64,000 nucleotides of DNA, from positions 1 through 64,000 of the forward strand of contig NZ_WMEW01000002.1 of assembly GCF_009856355.1 (NCBI RefSeq). The letters are read 5' to 3'. Below the pieces are notes generated by a model. It searched no databases and had not been told where the DNA came from. It saw only the letters and a list, made by a program, of their open reading frames with translations. Shown one piece after another: positions 51,422-59,485 of this stretch. The position numbers were made by a program, and so were the translations under genes. The stretch comes from Halobacillus litoralis. GTDB taxonomy: Bacteria > Bacillota > Bacilli > Bacillales > Halobacillaceae. How positions within the stretch are numbered: position 1 is the first letter of the stretch; every line of letters starts with the position of its first letter.

Positions 51422-52180
51422 TTACTGGAGCAGGTGATAAAACAATCGTTCCCGATCCTCGATGAACTGTTTCATAATATGGTAGTGACTCGTTTCTTCG
51501 ATGCTTACTTTCCGGCATCCTTCCTCAGTAAGCTGAACAATTTCAGCATGAGGATAGGCCATAAGAATCGGTGAGTGAGTCGATATAATGAACTGGGATT
51601 CGTTCTCGACAAGGTCATGAATCCTCGATAACATGGACAACTGCCTCAAGGGAGAAAGGGCAGCCTCAGGTTCGTCCAGGATATAAAGCCCCTTACCGAA
51701 AAAACGATGATTGAACGCAGCAAAAAAGGATTCTCCATGAGACTGTTCATGAAGGGATTTACCCCCGAAGGAATCAATGACCTTCCCTCCCCCCATAGGA
51801 TCACTGTCCATTTCTTCGATATTTGTAGCTACATTATAGAAGGTTTCCGCGCGGAAGAAAAATTGATCTTCCGGTTTTTTTATTCCTTTGACGAGGCGGA
51901 GATACTTGTCGAGCGGGGAATGGGAATTGTAGCTGGAGAAATGAAAGTTCTTCGTCCCTCCCTCCGGATTAAATCCATAGGCTACAGCTGCCCCTTCAAG
52001 CAGTGTAGACTTCCCCATTCCGTTTTCACCTACGATGAAGGTCACGTTCGGATGAAACTGGAGTTCATCCAAATCTCTCAATACAGGTAGATGAAAAGGA
52101 AAGGATTGAAAGCTCGGCACTTTCTCTCTCAACAATTGAAGCGAACGGATGTACCGATCATTGGTCGTTAATTTTGCCAC
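51422..52180 (-). CDS. AAA-family ATPase (SMC/ABC-like, AAA_21 type)
   Basis: 252 aa. TFIVGENGMGKSTLLEGAAVAYG Walker A, HEQSHGESFFAAFNHRF signature-like segment, GLYILDEPEAALSP Walker B, QFIISTHSPILMAYP switch His. Single-domain ATPases of this kind occur in bacilli without a known partner. GTG 52180 after AAAGGTGG. No nuclease gene is adjacent, so there is no reason to call a defence system. Confidence 0.8.
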   Translation of the reverse strand: MAKLTTNDRYIRSLQLLREKVPSFQSFPFHLPVLRDLDELQFHPNVTFIVGENGMGKSTLLEGAAVAYGFNPEGGTKNFHFSSYNSHSPLDKYLRLVKGIKKPEDQFFFRAETFYNVATNIEEMDSDPMGGGKVIDSFGGKSLHEQSHGESFFAAFNHRFFGKGLYILDEPEAALSPLRQLSMLSRIHDLVENESQFIISTHSPILMAYPHAEIVQLTEEGCRKVSIEETSHYHIMKQFIEDRERLFYHLLQ

Positions 52181-52266
52181 CGTTTATCCACCTTTCTGAG
52201 ATACATGAAAAACCCTCCCTCCCCATACGATGGTAGAAGCACGCATGATAAGGGAGGATCCGTTTC

Positions 52267-53226
52267 TTGAAAAAAATCATCCTATTTGCCGATCCTGGTA
52301 TTGATGATTCCATCGCCATTATCTATGCCTTGATGCACCCCGAAATCGAAGTGCTTGCCATTGTGTCCAGCTACGGCAACGTAACCAAACAAAAAGCTGT
52401 CGATAATGCCGCTTTTCTTTTAATGGAAGCCGGATTCCCTTCCCTTCCGATGATCGGGGGCACGAACAGCCCATTGAGTGGGGAAACCCCTGAATACTAC
52501 CCGGAAATTCACGGGGCGGACGGACTGGGCCCCTTGTCTCCCCCGCCGTATAAAGGACACCTCAACAACTTTTCTGATCTATACGATATTCTCCACGCCC
52601 ATAGCGATATAACAATCGTGGATATTGGACGGAACACGGCCCTAGCGCATTTATTTCTGCTCGGGAGCGATATAGCACCGCATATTAAAGACATATTTCT
52701 TATGGGGGGCGCCTTCTTTGTACCCGGCAATGTCACTCCATCAGCGGAAGCCAATTTTTATGGCGATCCTGTTGCCGCCAATATTGTCCTGTCACGTTTC
52801 ACTCCCATATACATCATTCCATTGAATGTGACGTCAAAAGCTGTCATTACCCCTCACCATATACAGGAAATCGAAGCCGCTTCTTCTCATCCGCTCATAC
52901 CGATCATCAAGGACCTCATGAAATATTATACCGAAGCCTATCAAACTCTGATTCCCGGAATCGAAGGAGCCCCCCTTCACGATGTCCTGACGTTATACTT
53001 GATGATCAACCCTGAAGCCGGGAGATATGTAAGGAGGGCTGTCACTGTCTTCATGGAAGGGGAAGGAAAAGGGACATCTATTGCTGATTTCCGCCCGGGG
53101 TCACGTTCCAGACCAGGGGACCCTGCGATTTGTCTGGAGTTTGATGTGCAGGCTTTCGTCGAGGATTTTATACTCACGATCAGCTCCTCCACCGGAGGAC
53201 GCCGTAAAAGGGAGGGACGCTCATGA
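52267..53226 (+). CDS. Inosine/uridine-preferring nucleoside hydrolase family protein
   Basis: 319-aa Ca2+-dependent N-ribohydrolase. ILFADPGIDDSIAIIYAL is the metal-binding DxDxxxDD-like motif (DPGIDDS). VSSYGNVT, IHGADGLG, LMGGAFFVPGNVTPSAEANFYGDPVAA and the late PLHDVLTL (active-site His/Asp) complete it. TTG 52267 follows GGGAGG. Its stop overlaps the terpene cyclase start as ATGA, so the two are translationally coupled, which suggests a shared pathway. General purine or pyrimidine salvage is the default role. Confidence 0.85.
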   Translation: MKKIILFADPGIDDSIAIIYALMHPEIEVLAIVSSYGNVTKQKAVDNAAFLLMEAGFPSLPMIGGTNSPLSGETPEYYPEIHGADGLGPLSPPPYKGHLNNFSDLYDILHAHSDITIVDIGRNTALAHLFLLGSDIAPHIKDIFLMGGAFFVPGNVTPSAEANFYGDPVAANIVLSRFTPIYIIPLNVTSKAVITPHHIQEIEAASSHPLIPIIKDLMKYYTEAYQTLIPGIEGAPLHDVLTLYLMINPEAGRYVRRAVTVFMEGEGKGTSIADFRPGSRSRPGDPAICLEFDVQAFVEDFILTISSSTGGRRKREGRS

Positions 53227-55076
53227 ACGAAGCAGCAGCAAAGGCCATTGTGGAAATCACCTCAGCCGTTCTTTCTGAACAAGCCGGCGACGGCCACTAC
53301 TCTTATTGTTTCGAAAACAGTCTCTCCACAGATGTTTCGATGATCCTTCTGCTCCACTCGTTTACTAAAGACGTCTCCACCGTCAATAGTCTGTGCACAA
53401 GGCTTGCTTCCTTACAGCAGGAAGAAGGCTGGTGGTCCCTCTATCACGATGAGGAAGGTAACCTATCTGCGACGATTGAAGCCTCATTCGCTCTTCTCTA
53501 CACAGGTTTCTATAAGAAGGACCGGCCTGAAATACAAAAGGCCTTTCATTTCATCCGTTCCCAGGGAGGGCCCCGCTCCGCCCACTCCATGACAAAAATG
53601 ATGCTTGCTATCTACGGGGAATATGACTGGCCGTATGCCTTTCACCTTCCTGTGCATATCATTTTACTTCCACCGGCATCGCCCTTGTCCTTTTATGACT
53701 TCAGCAGCTACGCGAGGGTGCATATGGCACCGATTCTGCTATTGTCTGACAAAGGATTCCGCCTGTCCAAGCCGGGGATCCCGGATTTCCACACATTGAA
53801 TAATCGAATGGAGGAAAAGGGAATGAACCAGCGTTCCCTCTCTCTGCTTTCTCATATAAAAAGAAAAATCCTCAACCTTGCCGGCACTCCGGAGCAGCTG
53901 TACTGGACAGCTCGAAAAAGACTGGAATACTATATGCTCGACCGGATTGAACAGGATGGAACCCTGTACAGTTATACCAGCTCCACCGTTTATATGATCT
54001 ACGCTCTTTTATCCTGTGATTATCATGAATCTCATCCTGTCATCCAACGGGCCATTTCGGGATTGAAAACCCACCTTTTCCCACTGAAAGAAGGATACCA
54101 TATGCAGAACTCCCCTTCGGCCGTCTGGGATACAGCACTCATAACCCACGCATTATCTCTTCCTCCCTCATCAAAAGCGGGGGATACCAAAGCTTTACCT
54201 TTCCTTCTTAAACATCAGCATTACAAGTACGGAGACTGGGTGATGGGAACCCCAACTCTACGGCCGGGAGGTTGGGGGTTTTCCAAGAGTAATTCCATTC
54301 ATCCTGATCTTGATGACACCACCGCATCTTTAAGAGCTCTTTCCCCTTTTTTAAGAAGCCATCCTTCGCTTACGAGCCATTATACACGCGGGTTGAACTG
54401 GGTGATGGGTCTTCAAAATGAAGATGGAGGCTGGCCGGCTTTCGAAAAAGGAAAAACAAATCCGATCCTCCGCTACGTTCCTATGGACGGGGCTGAGCAT
54501 GCCGCCCTCGATCCATCCACTGCAGATTTGACAGGCAGAACCCTCGAATTCTTGTGTACAGATGCAGGTCTTAAACCCGATCATCCAAGCGTAAGAAAAG
54601 CCGTCCGCTGGCTCATCAATCATCAAGAAAAAGATGGTTCCTGGTACGGGCGCTGGGGGGTGTGTTACATCTATGGTACGTGGGCGGCGCTGACCGGTAT
54701 GGCAGCATCCGGCAAAGCCCCCGGCCATCCGACTGTTCTAAAAGCAGTGGAGTGGCTCAAATCAATCCAGAACCATGATGGTGGATGGGGAGAATCCTGC
54801 CGAAGCGATCAAAAAGGGACCTACATCCCGTTAGGCACCAGCACACCCTCTCAGACAGCCTGGGCTCTGGATGCGCTGCTCTCTGTTTATCAAAAGAGGA
54901 CCCCTTTCATCGATAAAGGAATCTCAAGCCTGCTTCATCAACTGAAAAATAATGACTGGAGCACACGATATCCTACAGGTGCCGGGCTTCCCGGGAATTT
55001 TTATATCCACTACCACAGCTACAATGCGATCTGGCCGCTCGTCACCTTGAAAAAATATCTGATGTTGAACGAATAA
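53223..55076 (+). CDS. sqhC: Squalene-hopene cyclase family (SqhC-like terpene cyclase)
   Basis: 617-aa class II terpene cyclase. DLDD at residues 362-365 is the DxDD proton-donor motif. Several QW-type repeats are visible (LQQEEGWWSLY, LQNEDGGWPAF, QEKDGSWYGRWG, IQNHDGGWGES). In Bacillus subtilis the homologous SqhC cyclises tetraprenyl-beta-curcumene to sesquarterpenes rather than squalene to hopene; which applies here cannot be told. No squalene synthase or tetraprenyl-curcumene synthase gene is in the window. Starts inside the nucleoside hydrolase stop. Confidence 0.88.
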   Translation: MNEAAAKAIVEITSAVLSEQAGDGHYSYCFENSLSTDVSMILLLHSFTKDVSTVNSLCTRLASLQQEEGWWSLYHDEEGNLSATIEASFALLYTGFYKKDRPEIQKAFHFIRSQGGPRSAHSMTKMMLAIYGEYDWPYAFHLPVHIILLPPASPLSFYDFSSYARVHMAPILLLSDKGFRLSKPGIPDFHTLNNRMEEKGMNQRSLSLLSHIKRKILNLAGTPEQLYWTARKRLEYYMLDRIEQDGTLYSYTSSTVYMIYALLSCDYHESHPVIQRAISGLKTHLFPLKEGYHMQNSPSAVWDTALITHALSLPPSSKAGDTKALPFLLKHQHYKYGDWVMGTPTLRPGGWGFSKSNSIHPDLDDTTASLRALSPFLRSHPSLTSHYTRGLNWVMGLQNEDGGWPAFEKGKTNPILRYVPMDGAEHAALDPSTADLTGRTLEFLCTDAGLKPDHPSVRKAVRWLINHQEKDGSWYGRWGVCYIYGTWAALTGMAASGKAPGHPTVLKAVEWLKSIQNHDGGWGESCRSDQKGTYIPLGTSTPSQTAWALDALLSVYQKRTPFIDKGISSLLHQLKNNDWSTRYPTGAGLPGNFYIHYHSYNAIWPLVTLKKYLMLNE

Positions 55077-55077
55077 A

Positions 55078-55108
55078 ATCAGCTGAGGGCTTCAGGCCCG
55101 CAGCTGAT
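55078..55108. terminator. Terminator between the terpene cyclase and the YdcZ-type gene
   Basis: ATCAGCTG / CAGCTGAT stem with inner GGGC/GCCC, between convergent genes; it overlaps the last codons of the leftward gene. Confidence 0.7.
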
Positions 55109-55568
55109 GCTCTTCGGTATGCTCGTTCACTTCCGGCTGTTTCTCCAGTTTATAGACAAGAACACCACCAATTAAAAGGGCAATGCCAAGCAGCTTCTGC
55201 CAGGATAATTCAGAAGCTTCAAACCCAAACCATCCCCCGGTATTTATAATAAATGCGAGAACAATTTGAGAAATCAACGCTATGGAAATCGCATAAGCAG
55301 GACCGATCAACGTAACCCCCTGCATTAAAAAGAAAACGATCCCAACGCCGAAAACACCACCGAATAAATAAATGGGGTTCACATCCCCAAAGGTGAACAG
55401 ACTTTCCCTTTCAACTGCGTAAAACACAGGCAGGGAGCAGACAAGACCAAGGCCGAGTACCAGCGTCGTAGTGGCCCATGGCCCGGTTTTTTCACTGACC
55501 CGGGCGTTAAAAACATTTTGAAGACTGATTAATATGCCTGCTGCTACAGCAAGAACGATGCCTGACAT
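55092..55568 (-). CDS. DMT-superfamily transporter, YdcZ (DUF606) type, subunit B
   Basis: 158 aa, five hydrophobic helices. GILISLQNVFNARVSEKTGPWATTTLVLGLGL and YLFGGVFGVGIVFFLMQGVTLIGPAYAISIALISQIVLAFIIN are characteristic of this half-size EamA-like family, which works as pairs. Substrate unknown. AAGGAGG precedes the ATG. Third gene of a leftward operon with its homologue and a Crp-type regulator. Confidence 0.85.
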   Translation of the reverse strand: MSGIVLAVAAGILISLQNVFNARVSEKTGPWATTTLVLGLGLVCSLPVFYAVERESLFTFGDVNPIYLFGGVFGVGIVFFLMQGVTLIGPAYAISIALISQIVLAFIINTGGWFGFEASELSWQKLLGIALLIGGVLVYKLEKQPEVNEHTEEHQLRA

Positions 55569-55579
55569 CGAATTCCTCC

Positions 55580-56275
55580 TTATTCATAAATATTTCCTTT
55601 TGCCAGCTGCCGCAGCTGCGCAAGATTTTTAATCATGATCGATCCCCTCGCACGTTCAATAATTCCATCAGCTTCCATCTTTTTTAAAACCCGGTTCAAA
55701 TGACGGTAGCTTGTTCCGATCCACTCGGCAAGCTCGGATAAGCTGGACGTGCGCATCTCCTGATGAAAAGCGGTTCCTTCCCCCGCCGAGGAAATCGATA
55801 ACAAATACCCCGCAAGCCGGACGTCAACCGGATAGAGCATATGCATGCTCGTAAAATGGGACTCGGTATAGAACTTATGAGCCACCATTTCCAGGAGAAA
55901 ACGGAGAATGGACGGATGCTCTTTCTCCAATTCCTTAAGGGCTGCATAAGGAAAGCCGATCATTTCACCCGGACTGACAGCTTCGACGGAGTTTAACACC
56001 GCACTTTCTTTTACATACTCGACATCCCCGATGACAGCGAGCGGCTTTTTAAATCGGTTGATCAACGACTGACCTTCCGGCGTAAGCGTATAAATTTTAA
56101 TTTTTCCTTCGACTAGGAAATAGAGCCGATCCAGCTTTTCCCCCGGAACGAATAGATCTTCCCCTTCTGTAAAAGAAAACAATTGGAGTTTATCTTTATA
56201 TGAACCAGGAAAGTACTTCTCAAGATCATACTTGATTAGATAGTCCGTTATTTTCTGGATGTTTCCTTCTTTCAT
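55580..56275 (-). CDS. Crp/Fnr-family transcriptional regulator
   Basis: 231 aa. An N-terminal cyclic-nucleotide-binding-like beta-roll (FSFTEGEDLFVPGEKLDRLYFLVEGKIKIYTLTPEGQSL) is followed by a dimer helix and a C-terminal winged helix (TSSLSELAEWIGTSYRHLNRVLKKMEADGIIER). No Cys cluster for iron-sulfur and no clear cAMP-contact set, so the effector is unknown. It sits between two YdcZ-type transporter genes in one operon, and probably controls them. Confidence 0.85.
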   Translation of the reverse strand: MKEGNIQKITDYLIKYDLEKYFPGSYKDKLQLFSFTEGEDLFVPGEKLDRLYFLVEGKIKIYTLTPEGQSLINRFKKPLAVIGDVEYVKESAVLNSVEAVSPGEMIGFPYAALKELEKEHPSILRFLLEMVAHKFYTESHFTSMHMLYPVDVRLAGYLLSISSAGEGTAFHQEMRTSSLSELAEWIGTSYRHLNRVLKKMEADGIIERARGSIMIKNLAQLRQLAKGNIYE

Positions 56276-56293
56276 GTTGATGTCTCCTTTCCA

Positions 56294-56719
56294 TCAAAGT
56301 TGAAAAAGGATCACGCCGGCCACCATCATAGTCAGTCCCGCAGCCTGTCTTGGCGTAATTGGAATTCTTTTCTCTCCAAACCAGCCTCTTGATTCAATAA
56401 TAAAGGCGGTACCGATCTGGGCAACGAGCAAAACTGCGATGGCAGCGGCCGGGCCAATCTGGTGAATGGCTGTTAATTCGGAGAAGACGACAATGACACC
56501 AAACGTTCCTCCGGTCAAATAGATGAAGGGAACGCGGCCAAAGCTTTTCCCCCTTCCGTCTCTTACTTTCATATAAATGGATAAAGAAATAGCAAAAGCG
56601 ACCAGATGAACCATAGATGTGGTATGCCATCCTCCTATGGTATCGCTCATTCTTGCGTTAAAGATGCCCTGCAGAGTAATACAGAGACCTCCAAGCAGTG
56701 AAAATAGTGCACCTTTCAT
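56294..56719 (-). CDS. DMT-superfamily transporter, YdcZ (DUF606) type, subunit A
   Basis: 141 aa with five predicted helices. GGLCITLQGIFNARMSDTIGGWHTTSMVHLVAF and YLTGGTFGVIVVFSELTAIHQIGPAAAIAVLLVAQIGTAFIIE parallel the second copy at 55092. AGGAGG before ATG 56719. First gene of the operon; the two half-size proteins probably form a heterodimer. Confidence 0.85.
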   Translation of the reverse strand: MKGALFSLLGGLCITLQGIFNARMSDTIGGWHTTSMVHLVAFAISLSIYMKVRDGRGKSFGRVPFIYLTGGTFGVIVVFSELTAIHQIGPAAAIAVLLVAQIGTAFIIESRGWFGEKRIPITPRQAAGLTMMVAGVILFQL

Positions 56720-56766
56720 ACATCAACCTCCTGTTCTGTCTATATTAAAAAGGAAGAACCGGCGCC

Positions 56767-56792
56767 CGAAAAGGACATATGTCCTTTTCGGC
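56767..56792. promoter_or_regulatory. Perfect 26-bp palindrome upstream of the YdcZ/Crp operon
   Basis: Arms CCGAAAAGGACAT / ATGTCCTTTTCGG with no loop, 48 bp before the first operon start and 33 bp past the antiporter stop. It could be the operator of the Crp-type regulator (inner AAGGACATATGTCCTT is a plausible two-fold site) or a terminator of the antiporter gene; the T-run is only four long. Confidence 0.5.
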
Positions 56793-56824
56793 CATGAATG
56801 CAAAAAAATACAGAAACAGACGCG

Positions 56825-58348
56825 TTAATTCGCCGCGTCCTGTTTCTGCTTTTCCCTTTGCTTCTCTTTACTTTTTTTCACCCGTTCTTCCAGTGTCCGC
56901 TTCAACTGAGCTTTATACTTCTCCTCCACGAGGATATACAGGAAATCTCCAGCATGAATCTCCGTCTCTCCATACGGTGTAATCACTTCATTATCCCGTA
57001 TGATCGCACTGATATTCGCCCGGTTCGGAAAGCTCACCTCGTGAAGCTTTTTGCCGACAACCGCTGACTCGGCATTGGTCTGATACTGAATCATTTCAGC
57101 CTTCGCTTTCCCCATGGAAATGAGTTCGATACTATGGTGAGGCACATCCTTTTTCGGACCGACCAAGGTCATTTTCTTAGCAACATAGGATATCGTTGAT
57201 CCCTGCACGAGTGCTGAGGTAAGGACAACAAAGAAAACGAGATTGAATAAACCCTGGCTGTTTTCAAGGCCCTCCACAATCGGAAAAGTGGCAAGGACGA
57301 TCGGCACAGCCCCCCGGAGACCGGCCCACGAGATGAACAGCTTCTCTTTATTCGAATAATTCATACCCAGTAAGGATAAGAATACAGCTGCAGGGCGGGC
57401 GAATAGAATAAGGACCGCCGAAAGCAGCAGACCGTTCAGCATAATCGATGCTGTAAACAATTCACTCGGAAATACGAAAAGACCGAGAATCACAAACATT
57501 AAAATCTGAGCCATCCATGCGAAACCTTCGTTAAACTGGAAGATGGAGTATCGATATGTCAATTCACTGTTCCCAATCACAAGTGCCGCTACATATACAC
57601 CCAGAAAACCACTTCCTCCACTGAAGGCCGTTATGCTGTAGGTGGCCAGGGCAAATGCTACAGAAAATATCGGATAAAGAGCACTGGAGTCCAGCTTAAT
57701 TTTGTTAATGGAAACCGACGCAAGCTTCCCTAACACGAAACCAAACACAAGCCCGACGCCCATTTGGAAGAAAAAGCGCGGAATCAGCATCCAGAGGGAT
57801 GTATCCGGTGATGTAATCAGTTCAATAAAGGACAAAGTCAAAAACACAGCCATCGGATCGTTCGTCCCTGACTCGGCTTCAAGCGTCGCTCCCATTTTCG
57901 CTTTAATATTCCGCTCCTTTAAAGCAGCGAAAACGGCGGCAGCATCGGTAGAACCGACAATGGCACCAAATAAAAGGCTTTCCAGCAGACTCAGTTCAAA
58001 CAGGAAATACACAGAAAGCCCTGCAATCATGGATGTAAGGAGCACACCGATGGTAGCCAGTGATAAGGATGGCAGAGCCACAGACTTCACTGTAGCCCAT
58101 TTCGTATGCAGTCCGCCTTCAAATAAAATAATGACGAGAGCAAATACACCAATCAACTGGGCTGTCGATGCATCGTTGAAATAAACGATACCGAGCCCTT
58201 CACTTCCGAATAACATACCGATTAAAATGAATAAAATAAGCGCCGGGATGCCCCAGCGGCTTGAAAACTTAGCTACAAAAACACCGCTGAAAAGAAGTAA
58301 AGCGGTCAATAATAAAAATGAATCCGTTCCAAAAGCTTCAAAAAACAT
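56825..58348 (-). CDS. Potassium/proton antiporter, CPA1 family with RCK_C domain (NhaP2/CvrA-like)
   Basis: 507 aa. About twelve helices with GSTDAAAVFAALKERNI and LEAESGTNDPMAVFLTL (ND transport motif), SWAGLRGAVPIVLATFP. After residue ~400 comes a TrkA-C/RCK_C regulatory domain (GKKLHEVSFPNRANISAIIRDNEVITPYGETEIHAGDFLYILV), then a Lys/Gln-rich tail. Role in K+/Na+ and pH homeostasis, in keeping with a salt-tolerant host. Monocistronic. Confidence 0.88.
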   Translation of the reverse strand: MFFEAFGTDSFLLLTALLLFSGVFVAKFSSRWGIPALILFILIGMLFGSEGLGIVYFNDASTAQLIGVFALVIILFEGGLHTKWATVKSVALPSLSLATIGVLLTSMIAGLSVYFLFELSLLESLLFGAIVGSTDAAAVFAALKERNIKAKMGATLEAESGTNDPMAVFLTLSFIELITSPDTSLWMLIPRFFFQMGVGLVFGFVLGKLASVSINKIKLDSSALYPIFSVAFALATYSITAFSGGSGFLGVYVAALVIGNSELTYRYSIFQFNEGFAWMAQILMFVILGLFVFPSELFTASIMLNGLLLSAVLILFARPAAVFLSLLGMNYSNKEKLFISWAGLRGAVPIVLATFPIVEGLENSQGLFNLVFFVVLTSALVQGSTISYVAKKMTLVGPKKDVPHHSIELISMGKAKAEMIQYQTNAESAVVGKKLHEVSFPNRANISAIIRDNEVITPYGETEIHAGDFLYILVEEKYKAQLKRTLEERVKKSKEKQREKQKQDAAN

Positions 58349-58434
58349 GGAAGGTCTATGCTCCTTCGTGGTAATGGGGATGATGAGGATTTAACATGAG
58401 TTATATTTAATTATCCTACAGGACAGAGCCAAAA

Positions 58435-59340
58435 TCAAAAAGACTGCCTGTGGAGATATTTGTGAATCCAAACCGCCGCCTGTGCCCCATCCGCTGCAGC
58501 CGTGCTGACCAGCTGGGAATGCATCAAAATATCTCCCGCTGCCCACACCCCATCAATATTCGTCATTTTTGTGCGGGGGTCAACGTGGACATGCCCTTTT
58601 TCATCCTGGATGACACCCAGAGAATCGGCTAATCCGGTTTGGGGACGACTTCCACCAAAGGCGAGAAAGGTCTTCTCCACCGACCACGCCTCTCCATTTG
58701 AACCGTGCAGCGACTGCAGCTGTCCCCCGTGATGGGTCAGGTGGGTGACGACGGCCTCGTAGACAGGGATTTTCTTATTTTCCAATCCAGCTCTCTTCTC
58801 TGCAGACAAAGGAAACGCTTCATGGTTTACATATAGGATATCCCTCGTCCAGTAGTGAATGATTTCTGCCATGGCGGCCCCCGAGTCTCCGCGCCCCCAT
58901 ACAGCTGTCCGTCTATTTTTCACTTCATACCCGTCACAATCCGGACACAGGTATACGGAAATCCCCAGACATTCCTTCAAGCCGGGGACATCCGGGAATG
59001 CATCCCGGATTCCCGTAGCGAACAGCACACTCTTTCCGGTATAAACGCGGTCTGTCTGCGTCTGGACGATAAATTCTGTGAAAGACTTATGAACATGACC
59101 TACCACCTCTTCCACACGCTTAACTCCAAGATTCTCCACCTGTCTCAGCCCCCGCCTTCTCAAGGTTTCCCCGCTGACCCCTTCCGGAAACCCGAGAAGG
59201 TTGCTGTATTTCCGGCATGCTGATGATCTTCCTTCACCGGCATCTATGATAAGCACACTCCGCATGTACCTTCCCAGCTGGATAGCTGCCTGAAGACCCG
59301 CCGGCCCTCCTCCTATAATAATGCAGTCATAATTCATCAT
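58435..59340 (-). CDS. Thioredoxin reductase-like NAD(P)/FAD oxidoreductase
   Basis: 301-aa two-dinucleotide-domain flavoprotein. YDCIIIGGGPAGLQAAIQLGRY binds FAD, LCPDCDGYEV carries a CPDC redox-active pair in the thioredoxin-reductase position, TAVWGRGDSGAAMAE is the NAD(P)H motif, and GVWAAGDILMHSQLVSTAAADGAQAA the C-terminal FAD contact. CPDC differs from the usual CATC or CSVC, so it may act on another low-molecular thiol or protein partner. ATG 59340 or 59337 or GTG 59346 are possible starts. Confidence 0.82.
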   Translation of the reverse strand: MMNYDCIIIGGGPAGLQAAIQLGRYMRSVLIIDAGEGRSSACRKYSNLLGFPEGVSGETLRRRGLRQVENLGVKRVEEVVGHVHKSFTEFIVQTQTDRVYTGKSVLFATGIRDAFPDVPGLKECLGISVYLCPDCDGYEVKNRRTAVWGRGDSGAAMAEIIHYWTRDILYVNHEAFPLSAEKRAGLENKKIPVYEAVVTHLTHHGGQLQSLHGSNGEAWSVEKTFLAFGGSRPQTGLADSLGVIQDEKGHVHVDPRTKMTNIDGVWAAGDILMHSQLVSTAAADGAQAAVWIHKYLHRQSF

Positions 59341-59485
59341 TTCCACACCCGTTCAGCCTTTTCGCTTACCTTTCCCACGTGCGGATGATTTACTCTTTTT
59401 TTCTCCGCCCCCTGTCATCGGGCGGCTATCCCCTTTATAATGAGTAAGAGCAATTTTACTATAAGGAAAAAAGGTGTTTACGACT

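Noticed and set aside
51422..52180. AAA ATPase as part of a defence (Gabija/OLD-like) system
   Set aside because: No nuclease, helicase or toxin partner is adjacent; neighbours are metabolic.
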